The notes beneath the pieces were generated by a model that was not told the DNA's origin, ran no database searches, and was given only the letters and a program-made list of their open reading frames with translations. Shown one piece after another: positions 52,113-61,766 of a DNA stretch of 64,000 nucleotides (its first letter is position 1; each line of letters starts with the position of its first letter). Source of the stretch: an uncultured Paracoccaceae bacterium. GTDB taxonomy: Bacteria; Pseudomonadota; Alphaproteobacteria; Rhodobacterales; Rhodobacteraceae. The stretch lies in NCBI GenBank assembly GCA_947497185.1, contig CANMFL010000002.1:248001-312000 (forward strand), given 5' to 3'. A program made the translations under genes and the position numbers.

Positions 52113-52779
52113 CGATCAGCAAGGCGGCAATCCCGCCTTGCGCCAGCCAGACGACCGATTGCGGACCAGTCTGGTTGGCCACGACAATACCGACCAACGC
52201 CCAGACGATGGTCAACAGATAGGCCGCTGACGGCAGCTTGGCGAAAACGGCGAGCGCCACGATCAACGCGCCCGCAATCCCGACATAGGCCCAACCAAGG
52301 CTGTCAAACGCCACGCCGTAGCCCGCCATGGTGCTGCCGATGGACACAAATGACGCGGCGGTCAGCCAGCCTGCGTAGATTGCGACAGGCACGCGCAGCA
52401 ACCAGCGGTCGAATACAGGCGTGCGCACGAATGCCATGATCGCGGTGATTGCCATTGCGATAATCATCACCGTCGCCAAAACAGCGCTTTGGGTCGCCAC
52501 ATAAAGCCACGGCGTCCCGATCACCAGACTGGCGATCAGATACGGGCGGGCGGCGTTCCACGCGGGGTCGTCGTCACGCTTCCACAATCCAAAGACTGCT
52601 GACACCACCAGCCACGCATAGATCAGCCCCCAGATACTAAACGCATAGCCTGCGGGTTGGATCGGCGGATCAACCTGCGGGATCGGCAGTTGGTTGGATT
52701 CAAAACCAGTGAAGGATGTGAAAGCGGGCGAGATCACAAAACTCGCGGTGAACAGAAGGGTGAGGACAGCTTGTTTCAT
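52066..52779 (-). CDS. TspO/MBR-like integral membrane protein
   Basis: A 237-aa hydrophobic protein with about seven predicted helices. The segment [20 protein letters not shown] resembles the PPGWVFxxVWxxLY motif of TspO/MBR tryptophan-rich sensory proteins, which bind porphyrins or sterols, but this protein is longer than typical TspO (about 160 aa), so it may be a related family. It ends in a basic RGRSSQPY. The 3' ends of this gene and der overlap by 47 bp on opposite strands. It diverges from the DUF2235 gene. Confidence 0.7.
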   Translation of the reverse strand: MKQAVLTLLFTASFVISPAFTSFTGFESNQLPIPQVDPPIQPAGYAFSIWGLIYAWLVVSAVFGLWKRDDDPAWNAARPYLIASLVIGTPWLYVATQSAVLATVMIIAMAITAIMAFVRTPVFDRWLLRVPVAIYAGWLTAASFVSIGSTMAGYGVAFDSLGWAYVGIAGALIVALAVFAKLPSAAYLLTIVWALVGIVVANQTGPQSVVWLAQGGIAALLIVMIWTYLRGRSSQPY

Positions 52780-52886
52780 GATATTAATACGCCTGACGCG
52801 CGGTTTGGTTCATTTTTAGGTCAGGAAAAGCAGACTTGTTGACGTAGGGGAAATCTATCAGGCTTTCTAAAACGGAGGCAACCACG

Positions 52887-54074
52887 ATGAAACGCATTGC
52901 GATCTTTTGCGACGGCACATGGAACCGGCATGACGCGCCGCACCCGACAAACGTGGTCCGCATGGCACAAGCGGTGCAGCTGACCGCCGAAGACGGGATG
53001 ACCCAGCATGTGATCTATCAGATCGGCGTGGGGTCAGGGCGCGGTGGTAGCAAACTGGCTAAGGTCTTGGACAAATTCGGCGGCGGTGCCTTGGGCTGGG
53101 GGCTGACCGAGAATATCGAAGAGGTCTACCGCGCATTGGTGTTCTGCTACGAACCGGGGGATGAGGTGTTCATCTTTGGCTTTTCACGCGGAGCCTACAC
53201 GGCGCGGTCGCTTGCAGGCTTGATCCGGTCGTGTGGTATCCCGCCGCGCGACGCGGTGGGGCGCGTGTCAGAGGCATTGGACCGCTATCGGTCACGCGAT
53301 GAAAACACCAAACCGGACGATCCGCAGAGTTTCATGTTCCGCCGTGATTTCTCGCCTTTTACCGCCACCAGCGACGCCGAATATAATTGGCGGGTGCAGA
53401 CGAAAGCGGGGCTGTGCGTCAGGCTGAACCTGAAATACGTAGGCGTTTGGGATACGGTGGGCGCGTTGGGTGTTCCGGGTTTTCTGGCGGCGGCCAAACT
53501 GCTGAACAAAAAATACAAATTTCACGACATGGAGCTGTCGCGCAGTGTGTTGTCCGCCCGTCATGCGGTGGCGATTGACGAACGTCGCCGGACGTTTCCA
53601 CCGACGTTGTGGGATAATCTGGACAGACTGAACAAACTCGCGATTGCGGGCGAGGATGATGTGTCGTTGGACCCCAAGCAGGTTGGCACATGGCCGTACC
53701 GCCAAGAATGGTTTCCGGGCGATCACAGCACGATTGGCGGCGGCGTTGAGAAAGACGGGCTGGCGGCTGCAAGCTTTGGCTGGATCGCTGAGGGCGCTAC
53801 GAATGCGGGGCTGGACATGCGGCCAGAGGTCATCGACCGGATTGCGGCGAATTTTAACGTGCGTGAGGTGACGACGCAGAAAAAGGCGGGATTCTTTGGT
53901 GGTTTGATGGGGCGGTTTTCGCGGGATCGCGTCGGCCCAACTGATCCGATTACGGTGTCAGAGGTGACGCGGGCGCGGATTGCCTGTGACGCAAACTACA
54001 GGCCCGGATCGTTGAAGAATGTGATGGAAAAGCTGCAGCGGGCGCTTGGTAAAGACCCGCTGCTGCCTGATTAA
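52887..54074 (+). CDS. DUF2235 alpha/beta-hydrolase-like protein
   Basis: A 395-aa protein of the DUF2235 family, related to T6SS phospholipase effectors of the Tle1 type. It starts [20 protein letters not shown], has the nucleophile elbow GFSRG (98-102, Ser100) in [17 protein letters not shown], an aspartate in [12 protein letters not shown] and a histidine in GDHSTIGGG, together a plausible triad. There is no signal peptide and no T6SS, VgrG or immunity gene nearby, so an effector role is not supported. GGAGG precedes the ATG. It shares TTAA (54071-54074) with the stop of serS. Confidence 0.88.
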   Translation: MKRIAIFCDGTWNRHDAPHPTNVVRMAQAVQLTAEDGMTQHVIYQIGVGSGRGGSKLAKVLDKFGGGALGWGLTENIEEVYRALVFCYEPGDEVFIFGFSRGAYTARSLAGLIRSCGIPPRDAVGRVSEALDRYRSRDENTKPDDPQSFMFRRDFSPFTATSDAEYNWRVQTKAGLCVRLNLKYVGVWDTVGALGVPGFLAAAKLLNKKYKFHDMELSRSVLSARHAVAIDERRRTFPPTLWDNLDRLNKLAIAGEDDVSLDPKQVGTWPYRQEWFPGDHSTIGGGVEKDGLAAASFGWIAEGATNAGLDMRPEVIDRIAANFNVREVTTQKKAGFFGGLMGRFSRDRVGPTDPITVSEVTRARIACDANYRPGSLKNVMEKLQRALGKDPLLPD

Positions 54075-55360
54075 ACGAGTGTGCCGTCTGCGGTGATGCT
54101 GGTTTTGCCGCGCAGATACGGGTGCAGGGCCGTTGGCAGATTGATGGACCCGTCTTCCTGCTGGCCGTTTTCCAGCACAGCAATCAAGGTACGCCCCACA
54201 GCAAGGCCAGAGCCGTTCAGCGTGTGGACGAATTCAGGCTTGCCGCCGCTTTCGGGCTTGAAACGGGCGTTCATGCGGCGTGCTTGGAAGTCGCCAGTTG
54301 TGGAAACCGAAGAAATCTCGCGGTAGGCGTTTTGACCGGGCAACCATGCTTCGATATCGTAGGTCCGGCGTGCGCCAAAGCCCATGTCGCCCGTGCAAAG
54401 CAGCACAGTGCGGTAGGGAACTTCGAGCCGCTCTAGGATGTCTTCGGCGCAGCGCAGCATCCGTTTTTGTTCGTCGTCCGATGTGTCAGGGTGGCAGATC
54501 GTGACCATTTCGACTTTTTCAAACTGGTGCTGGCGCAACATGCCCGATGTATCGCGGCCTGCTGATCCGGCTTCAGACCGGAAGCACAGCGTGTGCGCTG
54601 TCATGCGGCGGGGTAGATCGGCGGCCTCTAGCACGTCACCCGCGACGGAGTAGGTCAGCGTGATTTCAGAGGTTGAGATCAGCCACCAGCCGTTTGTTGT
54701 TTGGTAGCTGTCCTCGCTGAATTTCGGCAGTTTGTCGGTGCCGTACATCGCCTCGTCACGGACCAGAACGGGTGTTGAAACCTCTTCCAAGCCGTTTTCT
54801 TCGACATGCACGTCGATCATGAATTGCCCCAAAGCACGGTGGACGCGGGCGACTGCGCCCTTCATGTTCACAAAGCGCGAGCCGGACGTTTTGCCTGCCG
54901 TCGCAAAGTCCAAACCCGGCATTGCTGCTGGAATTTCAAAGTGTTCGCGGGCGTAGCTCATGTCGGGCACAGTACCCCACGTCTTCACTTCGACGTTATC
55001 ATTTTCGTCCGCGCCGTCTGGCACATCGTCGTAAGGCAGGTTCGGGATCGTGGCGAGAAGGTCAGTCAGGCGCTGATCTTCGGCTTTGGCTTCGTCGTTC
55101 AGCCGCGCGATGTCCGCTTTTTTCTCGGAGACCAATGCACGCAGGCGTTGGAATTCATCCTCGTCACCGCGGCCTTTGGCAGCGCCTACTTCTTTGGCGG
55201 CCTTGTTTGCATCGGCTTGCGCGTTCTCGGCGGCTTGAATTTTCTCGCGACGGGCTGTGTCGATCGCCAGAATTTCGGACGACAAAGGTGCATCGCCACG
55301 GCGGGACAGGGCCGCATCAAAGGCGGCGGGATTGTCACGGATCATGCGGATATCATGCAT
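54071..55360 (-). CDS. serS: Serine--tRNA ligase
   Basis: The class II synthetase charges tRNA-Ser, and also tRNA-Sec where present. The 429-aa protein starts [18 protein letters not shown], followed by the long N-terminal coiled-coil arm (about residues 30-100) that grips the tRNA variable arm. Motif 2 is visible as [20 protein letters not shown] and motif 3 as [16 protein letters not shown]. The start at 55360 was chosen because it matches the family N-terminus; the ATG at 55432 adds an unrelated extension. It is convergent with DUF2235 and divergent from yajC. Confidence 0.97.
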   Translation of the reverse strand: MHDIRMIRDNPAAFDAALSRRGDAPLSSEILAIDTARREKIQAAENAQADANKAAKEVGAAKGRGDEDEFQRLRALVSEKKADIARLNDEAKAEDQRLTDLLATIPNLPYDDVPDGADENDNVEVKTWGTVPDMSYAREHFEIPAAMPGLDFATAGKTSGSRFVNMKGAVARVHRALGQFMIDVHVEENGLEEVSTPVLVRDEAMYGTDKLPKFSEDSYQTTNGWWLISTSEITLTYSVAGDVLEAADLPRRMTAHTLCFRSEAGSAGRDTSGMLRQHQFEKVEMVTICHPDTSDDEQKRMLRCAEDILERLEVPYRTVLLCTGDMGFGARRTYDIEAWLPGQNAYREISSVSTTGDFQARRMNARFKPESGGKPEFVHTLNGSGLAVGRTLIAVLENGQQEDGSINLPTALHPYLRGKTSITADGTLV

Positions 55361-55566
55361 TTGTTCAGTCCTTGTCTGGAAAGTTGTAAAACGTGCCCCC
55401 ATATGCCTGAAACAAAGGGTGCTGTGAACCACGAAAAGCGCAGATGTCGCGTTGCCATTTTGGGCGCTCCAACCTAATGTGCCGCGACTTCGGGCTGTGT
55501 GCCTGATCTAACATCGAACGTGGGCAGTCTTGCCTGCCATAGACAACAAAAGACTGGGGACTATCC

Positions 55567-55848
55567 ATGGAAGGCATTCAATCACTTGTGCCACTGCTGC
55601 TTATTTTCGGGATCATGTATTTCTTGCTGATCCGCCCACAGCAGAAAAAGCTGAAAGAACATCAGGCGATGGTATCCGCGCTGCGTCGCGGTGATCAGGT
55701 TATCACCCAAGGCGGCGTGATGGGCAAAGTGACCAAAGTCAAAGACGACAGCAACGAAGTTGAAGTTGAAATTGCACAAGGCGTGAATGTTCGCGTTGTT
55801 CGGTCCACAATCGCGACCGTTGTCAGCAAGACAGAACCAGCCAAGTAA
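55567..55848 (+). CDS. yajC: Preprotein translocase subunit YajC
   Basis: YajC is a small accessory membrane protein of the SecDF-YajC complex. The 93-aa protein has one N-terminal helix (about residues 5-23) and the signature IRPQQKKLKEHQAMVSALRRGD, then VITQGGVMGKVTKV. It starts 206 bp from serS on the other strand and precedes secDF by 45 bp, the normal order. Confidence 0.96.
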   Translation: MEGIQSLVPLLLIFGIMYFLLIRPQQKKLKEHQAMVSALRRGDQVITQGGVMGKVTKVKDDSNEVEVEIAQGVNVRVVRSTIATVVSKTEPAK

Positions 55849-55893
55849 ACGCGACTAAACGCGCTTGATTTTTGGCCGGGGAGGCCACAACCG

Positions 55894-58527
55894 ATGCTTC
55901 AGATTTCCGCATTTAAGCAAACCATGATTTGGCTGACCTGCGTGGTTGGACTTTTGTTGGCTTTGCCCAATGGCTTTTATTCTAACGTAGAAAAGCACAA
56001 TGATGCGGCGGTCTTGGTTGAGGCTGGCCAGTCGAACGAACAGCTAGAGGCCGATTACGGCCTTTGGCCGGATTTCCTGCCTTCTGGTCTGGTTAATCTG
56101 GGTCTTGATCTGCGCGGCGGCGCGCATTTGCTCGCCGAAGTGCAGGTGGATCAGGTCTATGCATCCGTCATCGACGGCATGTGGCCAGAGGTCCGCGATA
56201 CGCTGGCCGCAGAACGCGACACGGTAGGTTTTGTCCAGCGTGATCTGGATGCGCCCGAAGATGTGCTGCGTTTCTCGATTTCCGAAGAAGCAGGTGTGTC
56301 TGAAGCATTAGCATTGGTGCGCGGTTTGGCGCAGCCGATTGTCAGCCTGACAGGGGCGGGTGCCAGCAATATCGACGTATCGGCCAACGGCAACGTGTTT
56401 ACTGTCACGCTGTCTGACGCTGAAAAAGCGGCAGTTGATGAACGTACCATCCTGCAATCGCTCGAAATTATCCGTCGCCGGATCGACGAGGTTGGCACAC
56501 GCGAACCCACAATCCAGCGTCAAGGCACATCGCGGATCCTGATCCAAGTGCCGGGTATCGGTTCTGCTGAAGAGGTCAAAGACCTGATCGGCACCACCGC
56601 CCAGCTGACATTCCAGCCCGTTGTGGGCAGCGTCAGCGATCCAAACACAAACCCCGGTTCGGGTAACGAATTGGTCCCATCACTGGATCAACCGGGTCTA
56701 TATTACATTCTCGAACGCAGCCCAGTTGTGACGGGCGAAGAGCTGACCGACGCGCAGCCTGCGTTTGACCAGAACAGCCGTCCTGCGGTGAATTTCCGCT
56801 TTAACCCAACGGGTGCGCGTAAGTTTGGTAACTATACGCTTGAAAACATCGGCGCACCGTTTGCCATCGTTCTTGATAACGAAGTCATCAGCGCACCAAC
56901 CATCCAAAGCCATATCCCAGGTGGGTCCGGCATCATCACGGGTGATTTTTCGGTCCAAGAATCGACGAACTTGGCCGTGTTGCTACGGGCAGGGGCATTG
57001 CCTGCGGAACTGACATTCCTTGAAGAACGCACCATTGGGCCAGAGTTGGGTCAAGACAGCATCGATGCGGGTAAAATCGCCTGTATCGTCGCGGGTCTGG
57101 GCATTCTGATCTATATGACCTTGTCCTACGGCTTGTTTGGTATCTTTGCGAACATCGCTTTGATGATCAACGTCGGCCTGATCTTTGGCCTGTTGTCGAT
57201 GATTGGTGCCACGCTGACATTGCCCGGCATCGCAGGGATCGTTTTGACGATTGGTATGGCGGTGGACGCGAACGTCATCATCTTTGAGCGGATCAAAGAA
57301 GAGATGCAAACCGCCAAAGGGTCTGCCCGCGCCATCGAGCTGGGCTACGAGCGCGCATTGTCATCAATCTTGGATGCGAACGTCACGACATTCATCACGG
57401 CGTTGATCCTGTTCCTTGCGGGCTCTGGCCCAGTGCGCGGCTTTGCGATCACCTTGGGGCTCGGCATTCTGACCTCGGTCTTTACCGCGATCTTTGTGAC
57501 CCGTTTAATTATCGTCATGTGGTACGGTCGCAAGCGGCCAAAAGATTTGCCGATCCGCGGCGTGTTGAAGTTGGTCAAAGACAACACTTCGTTCAACTTT
57601 TTCGCGCGTGCAAAGCTGTGGCTGGGCATGTCGGCGGTACTGGTTGTTGTGGCCTTCGGATCGTTCTTGGCCCAAGGGCTGAACTACGGCATTGATTTCC
57701 AAGGTGGCACGTCCATTCGTACCCAATCCGAGCAGATAATTGACGTTGGCGAATACCGCGACGCGATTGCTCCGCTGGAATTGGGCGACGTGACCATTAC
57801 CGAAGTGTTTGATCCAAACTTTGCGGACGATCAGAACGTCGCCATGATCCGTATCCAAGCCCAAGACGGGCAGGAAAGCGTCGGGATCGACACGATTGAC
57901 GCGGTGAAAGACGTGCTGCTGGCGATTGACGAGACAGTGACCTTCCCATCCGTGGAATCAGTTGGCCCCAAAGTGTCGGGCGAGTTGATCCAAACCGCGT
58001 TTGTGGCTGTGGCCTTGGCCGTGGGGGCGATCCTGCTCTATATCTGGATGCGCTTTGAATGGCAGTTTGCTGTGGGCGCTGTGATCGCACTTGTGCACGA
58101 CGTGGTGCTGACCATCGGGATTTTCTCGGAGCTGCAAATCAAGTTCGATCTAGCGATTATCGCGGCCTTGCTGACCATCGTGGGGTATTCGATCAACGAT
58201 ACGGTGATTGTGTTTGACCGCGTGCGTGAGAACCTGCGCAAGTACAAACAAAAACCGCTCAAAGAGGTGTTGAACATCTCGATCAACGAAACGCTCAGCC
58301 GGACTTTGATGACATCTGTCACCACCATGCTCGCGCTTGTTGCGTTGTTTGTGCTGGGCGGCGATGTGATCCGTGGCTTTGTGTTTGCGATGATGTGGGG
58401 CGTGTTCATCGGGACATATTCCTCGATCTTCGTGGCGTCTTCGGTGCTGCTGGTGCTGGGCGTCAAACGCGACTGGTCGAAAAAGGCCCCAACCGTTGGC
58501 AACCAATACGCCAACATCGACGCCTAA
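55894..58527 (+). CDS. secDF: Protein translocase SecD/SecF fusion
   Basis: SecD and SecF use the proton gradient to help pull secreted proteins across the inner membrane. Here both are in one 877-aa chain. SecD has NLGLDLRGGAHLL (DLRGG at 72-76), a periplasmic region of about 300 residues and a six-helix block with GMAVDANVIIFERIKEE. SecF begins near residue 575 and has its own NYGIDFQGGTSI (DFQGG at 601-605) and IVGYSINDTVIVFDRVREN. The fused form is common in some alphaproteobacteria; others have separate genes. Confidence 0.97.
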   Translation: MLQISAFKQTMIWLTCVVGLLLALPNGFYSNVEKHNDAAVLVEAGQSNEQLEADYGLWPDFLPSGLVNLGLDLRGGAHLLAEVQVDQVYASVIDGMWPEVRDTLAAERDTVGFVQRDLDAPEDVLRFSISEEAGVSEALALVRGLAQPIVSLTGAGASNIDVSANGNVFTVTLSDAEKAAVDERTILQSLEIIRRRIDEVGTREPTIQRQGTSRILIQVPGIGSAEEVKDLIGTTAQLTFQPVVGSVSDPNTNPGSGNELVPSLDQPGLYYILERSPVVTGEELTDAQPAFDQNSRPAVNFRFNPTGARKFGNYTLENIGAPFAIVLDNEVISAPTIQSHIPGGSGIITGDFSVQESTNLAVLLRAGALPAELTFLEERTIGPELGQDSIDAGKIACIVAGLGILIYMTLSYGLFGIFANIALMINVGLIFGLLSMIGATLTLPGIAGIVLTIGMAVDANVIIFERIKEEMQTAKGSARAIELGYERALSSILDANVTTFITALILFLAGSGPVRGFAITLGLGILTSVFTAIFVTRLIIVMWYGRKRPKDLPIRGVLKLVKDNTSFNFFARAKLWLGMSAVLVVVAFGSFLAQGLNYGIDFQGGTSIRTQSEQIIDVGEYRDAIAPLELGDVTITEVFDPNFADDQNVAMIRIQAQDGQESVGIDTIDAVKDVLLAIDETVTFPSVESVGPKVSGELIQTAFVAVALAVGAILLYIWMRFEWQFAVGAVIALVHDVVLTIGIFSELQIKFDLAIIAALLTIVGYSINDTVIVFDRVRENLRKYKQKPLKEVLNISINETLSRTLMTSVTTMLALVALFVLGGDVIRGFVFAMMWGVFIGTYSSIFVASSVLLVLGVKRDWSKKAPTVGNQYANIDA

Positions 58528-58539
58528 GAGGGAACAGAC

Positions 58540-58893
58540 ATGCGCCTGAACGAAGTCCACTACGATGACAGCAAACCCATCGACGGCTACGGGCCGGGGT
58601 TCTTTCGGATCGGTGGACAAAAGTTCGACGGCGCGATCTGTGCGTTCTCAACGGGTGTTGTGGGCTGGGGCGGCTACGATGACGTGGCCACGGTGCTGGC
58701 CAAAAAGGACGACATCGACGTGTTGTTCGTGGGGACGGGCGCGGATATCGCGCATATCCCCAGCGATTTCCGCGATGCGTTAGAAGAAGTCGGCATCGGC
58801 GTAGAGGTGATGGCCTCACCCGCCGCCTGCCGCACCTACAACGTGCTGTTGTCCGAAGGGCGCCGCGTCGCGGTGGCCCTTATTCCGGTTTAA
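58540..58893 (+). CDS. Mth938-like domain protein (DUF498)
   Basis: A 117-aa protein of the Mth938/NDUFAF3-like family. Visible are YGPGFFRIGGQKFDGAI, GWGGYDDVATVLAKKDDID, LFVGTGADIAHIP and MASPAACRTYNVLLSEGRRV. In eukaryotes the homologue NDUFAF3 helps assemble complex I; in bacteria its gene is often linked to secDF and ccm genes, as here. It is 12 bp after secDF, and ccmA begins 3 bp after its stop. Confidence 0.9.
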   Translation: MRLNEVHYDDSKPIDGYGPGFFRIGGQKFDGAICAFSTGVVGWGGYDDVATVLAKKDDIDVLFVGTGADIAHIPSDFRDALEEVGIGVEVMASPAACRTYNVLLSEGRRVAVALIPV

Positions 58894-58896
58894 TAC

Positions 58897-59514
58897 ATGC
58901 TGAGCGTCCGCGATCTGACATGCACACGCGGCGGCGCGGCTGTGCTGGCAGGGGTCGGGTTTACGGTCGGCGCGGGCGAGGCGCTGGTGCTGCGTGGCCC
59001 CAATGGGATCGGCAAAACGACATTGCTGCGCACCATCGCAGGGTTGCAACCTGCGTTGAAAGGCGAGGTTCTGGCCGCGCCCGAAACCACCGCCTACGCG
59101 AGTCACGCGGACGGTGTAAAGGACGCACTCACGGTGCGCGAGAACTTGTCGTTCTGGGCTGATGTCCACGGCAGCACGCTGGATGATGCGGCGTTCGACC
59201 ATTTCGATATAGCTGATTTGAAAGACCGGATCGCGGGGACGCTATCAGCGGGGCAAAAGCGGCGGTTAGGTCTGGCACGTTTGGCCGTGGTCAAACGGCC
59301 CGTGTTGTTGCTGGATGAGCCGACCGTGTCGCTGGACGGCTTTTCGGTGAAACTCTTTGCGGCATTCTTACGTGACCAACATCTTGCCAAAGGTGGTGCG
59401 GCGGTGATCGCCACGCATATTGACCTTGGGCTGGACCTGCCGGAACTGGACCTCACACCCTTCAAAGCAACAGAGGCCGATAATGACGGGGCGTCCGACG
59501 AGGCGTTCTTGTGA
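58897..59514 (+). CDS. ccmA: Heme exporter ATP-binding protein CcmA
   Basis: CcmA is the ATPase of the CcmABCD complex, which releases holo-CcmE carrying heme during cytochrome c maturation. The 205-aa protein has Walker [10 protein letters not shown] (34-42), signature LSAGQ (116-120) and Walker B LLLDEP (137-142). It is short, as CcmA proteins are. The stop overlaps the ccmB GTG start by 4 bp (GTGA at 59511-59514). Confidence 0.95.
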   Translation: MLSVRDLTCTRGGAAVLAGVGFTVGAGEALVLRGPNGIGKTTLLRTIAGLQPALKGEVLAAPETTAYASHADGVKDALTVRENLSFWADVHGSTLDDAAFDHFDIADLKDRIAGTLSAGQKRRLGLARLAVVKRPVLLLDEPTVSLDGFSVKLFAAFLRDQHLAKGGAAVIATHIDLGLDLPELDLTPFKATEADNDGASDEAFL

Positions 59515-60167
59515 AGGCTTTACTGCTCCGTGACCTGCGCCTTGCTATTCGGGCGGGCGGCGGCTTTGGCCTCGGCCTCGCGTTTTTCCTGATCGTGGTG
59601 GTGTTGGTGCCGTTTGGGGTTGGCCCCGACGCGGATCTGCTGAGCATCATCGCACCCGGTATCTTGTGGGTCGCGGCACTGCTGGCAGCGCTGCTCTCGC
59701 TGGACCGGATATTCGCGCTTGATTTCGAGGACGGATCGCTAGGGCTGCTGGCCACATCACCGCTACCACTGGAAAGCGTCAGCGTGATCAAAGCCTTCGC
59801 ACATTGGATCACCACCGGCCTGCCGCTGTGCTTCGCGGCACCTGTGCTGGGCTTCCTGTTGCACCTGTCATCCGACGCCTACACGCTGCTGATCCTGTCA
59901 TTGCTGATCGGCACACCAGCCCTGTCGATGATAGGCACATTTGGGGCGGCATTAACTGTGGGACTGCGACGCGGTGGCCTCTTGCTATCGCTACTGGTTC
60001 TCCCGCTATATGTGCCGACGCTGATCATGGGGGCAGATGCGGTGCGCAGAGGGGCAGACGGGATGGCGGCGACCACGCCATTGATGTTACTGGGCGTGAT
60101 CACATTAGGGTCAATTGCGGTGCTACCGTTCGCAACGGCTGCTGCATTACGGGTCAATCTGCGCTAA
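59511..60167 (+). CDS. ccmB: Heme exporter membrane protein CcmB
   Basis: CcmB is the membrane partner of CcmA. The 218-aa protein has six predicted helices and a short basic N-terminus ([17 protein letters not shown]) typical of the family, plus [15 protein letters not shown] and the long hydrophobic tail. It starts with GTG overlapping the ccmA stop, so the two are translationally coupled. ccmC follows after 33 bp. Confidence 0.95.
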   Translation: MKALLLRDLRLAIRAGGGFGLGLAFFLIVVVLVPFGVGPDADLLSIIAPGILWVAALLAALLSLDRIFALDFEDGSLGLLATSPLPLESVSVIKAFAHWITTGLPLCFAAPVLGFLLHLSSDAYTLLILSLLIGTPALSMIGTFGAALTVGLRRGGLLLSLLVLPLYVPTLIMGADAVRRGADGMAATTPLMLLGVITLGSIAVLPFATAAALRVNLR

Positions 60168-60200
60168 GGCTGATTGCGACCAAGGGAGAGACGGATAACG

Positions 60201-60929
60201 ATGTCATTGTGGGAATATGCAAACCCCAAAAAGTTCATGGATTGGACGGCACCCGTGCTGCCTTGGGTGGCAGGATCAGCGGCGCTATGCCTGTCCGTTG
60301 GGCTGATCTGGGGGTTCTTCTTCACGCCCGATGACTTCCGCCAAGGATCAACGGTCAAGATTATCTACCTGCATGTGCCAGCGGCCTTGATGGCGATTAA
60401 CGCATGGCTGATGATGCTGGTGGCCTCGCTGATCTGGCTGGTGCGCAGACACCACGTCTCGGCACTTGCGGCCAAAGCGGCAGCACCCGTTGGCATCACA
60501 ATGACACTGATCGCATTGGCGACTGGGGCGCTGTGGGGATCACCGATCTGGGGCACCTACTGGGAATGGGACCCGCGCTTGACGTCGTTCCTGATCCTGT
60601 TCCTGTTCTATCTGGGCTACATGGCCCTGTGGTCCGCAATCGAAGACCCTGACACAGCGGCTGACCTCACCTCTATCCTGTGCCTCGTCGGTTCAATCTT
60701 TGCGATCCTGTCGCGCTACGCGGCACAATTCTGGAGCCAAGGGCTACATCAAGGCGCATCGCTGTCGCTGGACAAAGAAGAAAACGTGTCAGATGTGTTC
60801 TGGCAACCGCTTTTGATAACAATGATCGGGTTCGGATTGCTGTTCCTGACGCTGGTCCTGCTACGGACCCGCACGGAAATACGGATGCGACGGATCAAAG
60901 CACTACACGCAAGAGCAAGGAGAGCATGA
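60201..60929 (+). CDS. ccmC: Heme transporter CcmC
   Basis: CcmC presents heme to CcmE at the periplasmic side. The 242-aa protein has six predicted helices, the tryptophan-rich WGTYWEWD (117-124), and heme-ligand histidine candidates His58 (YLHVP) and His183 (GLHQGASL). The start at 60201 follows AAGGGAGAG and matches the family N-terminus (MSLWEYANPKKF). Its TGA overlaps the ccmD start region. Confidence 0.96.
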   Translation: MSLWEYANPKKFMDWTAPVLPWVAGSAALCLSVGLIWGFFFTPDDFRQGSTVKIIYLHVPAALMAINAWLMMLVASLIWLVRRHHVSALAAKAAAPVGITMTLIALATGALWGSPIWGTYWEWDPRLTSFLILFLFYLGYMALWSAIEDPDTAADLTSILCLVGSIFAILSRYAAQFWSQGLHQGASLSLDKEENVSDVFWQPLLITMIGFGLLFLTLVLLRTRTEIRMRRIKALHARARRA

Positions 60930-61072
60930 TGCCAGATTTGGGCACATATGCGTTTGAAATTTTGATGTCCTACGGGATCTCATTTGGGCTGCTGGGAGCG
61001 CTGGTCGGTGCCAGCGTCCTGCAATCCAAACGGGTTAAGGTTGCACTGCAACGGGTTGAGAATAATGGCTAA
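60929..61072 (+). CDS. ccmD: Heme exporter protein CcmD
   Basis: A 47-aa single-helix protein (MPDLGTYAFEILMSYG, then a Gly/Leu-rich helix and a basic SKRVKVALQRVENNG tail), the normal form of CcmD, which stabilises the CcmABC complex. ATG codons occur at 60926 and 60929; AAGGAG at 60917-60922 is better spaced for 60929. It overlaps the ccmC stop by one base and the ccmG start by 8 bp. Confidence 0.88.
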   Translation: MPDLGTYAFEILMSYGISFGLLGALVGASVLQSKRVKVALQRVENNG

Positions 61073-61607
61073 AGTGCCCCCGATGCTGATCCTGCCACCA
61101 GTGATATTCGCAGGCCTCGCAGGACTATTCCTGAGCGGGATGTTCCGCGAAAATCCGGGGCAATTACCGTCCACATTCGTGGGGCAACCCGCACCGCCAC
61201 TCCCGACCGAATCCGTTACCGGACTGCCCTTGCTCACCGCCGAAGACCTCGCGTCTGGCGACGTCACTATCGTCAATTTCTGGGCCAGCTGGTGCCCGCC
61301 ATGCCGCGCAGAACACCCGTATCTGTTGGAACTCGACGCACAAGGCTACCGTGTGGCGGGCGTCAATTTCCGCGACTTGCAAGACCAAGCGGTTGAATAT
61401 CTGAACGACGACGGCAACCCGTTCTTTGCCACAGGCTTTGACCCGCGCGGCAGATCGGCCATCGACTGGGGCGTCACAGCACCACCCGAAACCTTCATCA
61501 TCGGACCAGACGGCACGGTGCTGCACCGCCAAGTTGGACCACTCGTCGGATCAGTGGTTGAGCAACAATTCCTGCCAGCGTTGAACGCAGCAATCGACGA
61601 CCTCTAA
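61065..61607 (+). CDS. ccmG: Thiol:disulfide interchange protein CcmG/DsbE
   Basis: CcmG is a membrane-anchored thioredoxin that reduces apocytochrome c cysteines before heme attachment. The 180-aa protein has an N-terminal helix (about residues 6-26), a periplasmic thioredoxin fold with active site WCPPC (Cys77 and Cys80) and the family motifs GVNFRD and GVTAPPETFIIGPDG. It overlaps ccmD by 8 bp. ccmE, ccmF and ccmH are not in this window. Confidence 0.96.
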   Translation: MAKVPPMLILPPVIFAGLAGLFLSGMFRENPGQLPSTFVGQPAPPLPTESVTGLPLLTAEDLASGDVTIVNFWASWCPPCRAEHPYLLELDAQGYRVAGVNFRDLQDQAVEYLNDDGNPFFATGFDPRGRSAIDWGVTAPPETFIIGPDGTVLHRQVGPLVGSVVEQQFLPALNAAIDDL

Positions 61608-61664
61608 GCTTCTTTGACTTCTTCTAAATCCCGGGGGAGCCCGCAGGGCGGGGGCGGGCCCCCT

Positions 61665-61684
61665 CGATTTTTCGCGAAAAATCG
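61665..61684. repeat. 20-bp perfect palindrome, TTTTCGCGAAAA core, variant copy
   Basis: CGATTTTTCGCGAAAAATCG reads the same on both strands and differs from the other two copies by one symmetrical pair. It lies in the gap between ccmG and acnA, preceded by a G/C-rich stretch with GGGGGAGC and CGGGCCCC. Confidence 0.75.
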
Positions 61685-61710
61685 CTCTCCCGACTAAACA
61701 CATGTCCCAT

Positions 61711-61745
61711 AAAAAAGGCCCCAAACGTCTCCGCTTGGGGCCTTT
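61711..61745 (-). terminator. Rho-independent terminator of the aconitase gene
   Basis: AAAGGCCCCAA (61714-61724) and TTGGGGCCTTT (61735-61745) pair perfectly over 11 bp around a 10-nt loop. Read on the - strand the hairpin is followed by six T residues (the A-run at 61711-61716). It is just past the aconitase stop; for the ccm genes on the + strand it would be weaker. Confidence 0.88.
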
Positions 61746-61765
61746 CGAATTTTCGCGAAAATTCG
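61746..61765. repeat. 20-bp perfect palindrome, TTTTCGCGAAAA core, copy 2
   Basis: Identical to the palindrome at 19986-20005. It ends one base before the aconitase stop codon and directly adjoins the aconitase terminator. Confidence 0.8.
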
Positions 61766-61766
61766 T

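Noticed and set aside
52887..54074. DUF2235 gene as part of a T6SS or defence island
   Set aside because: Neighbours are der, a TspO-like gene and serS; there are no secretion, immunity or defence genes nearby.
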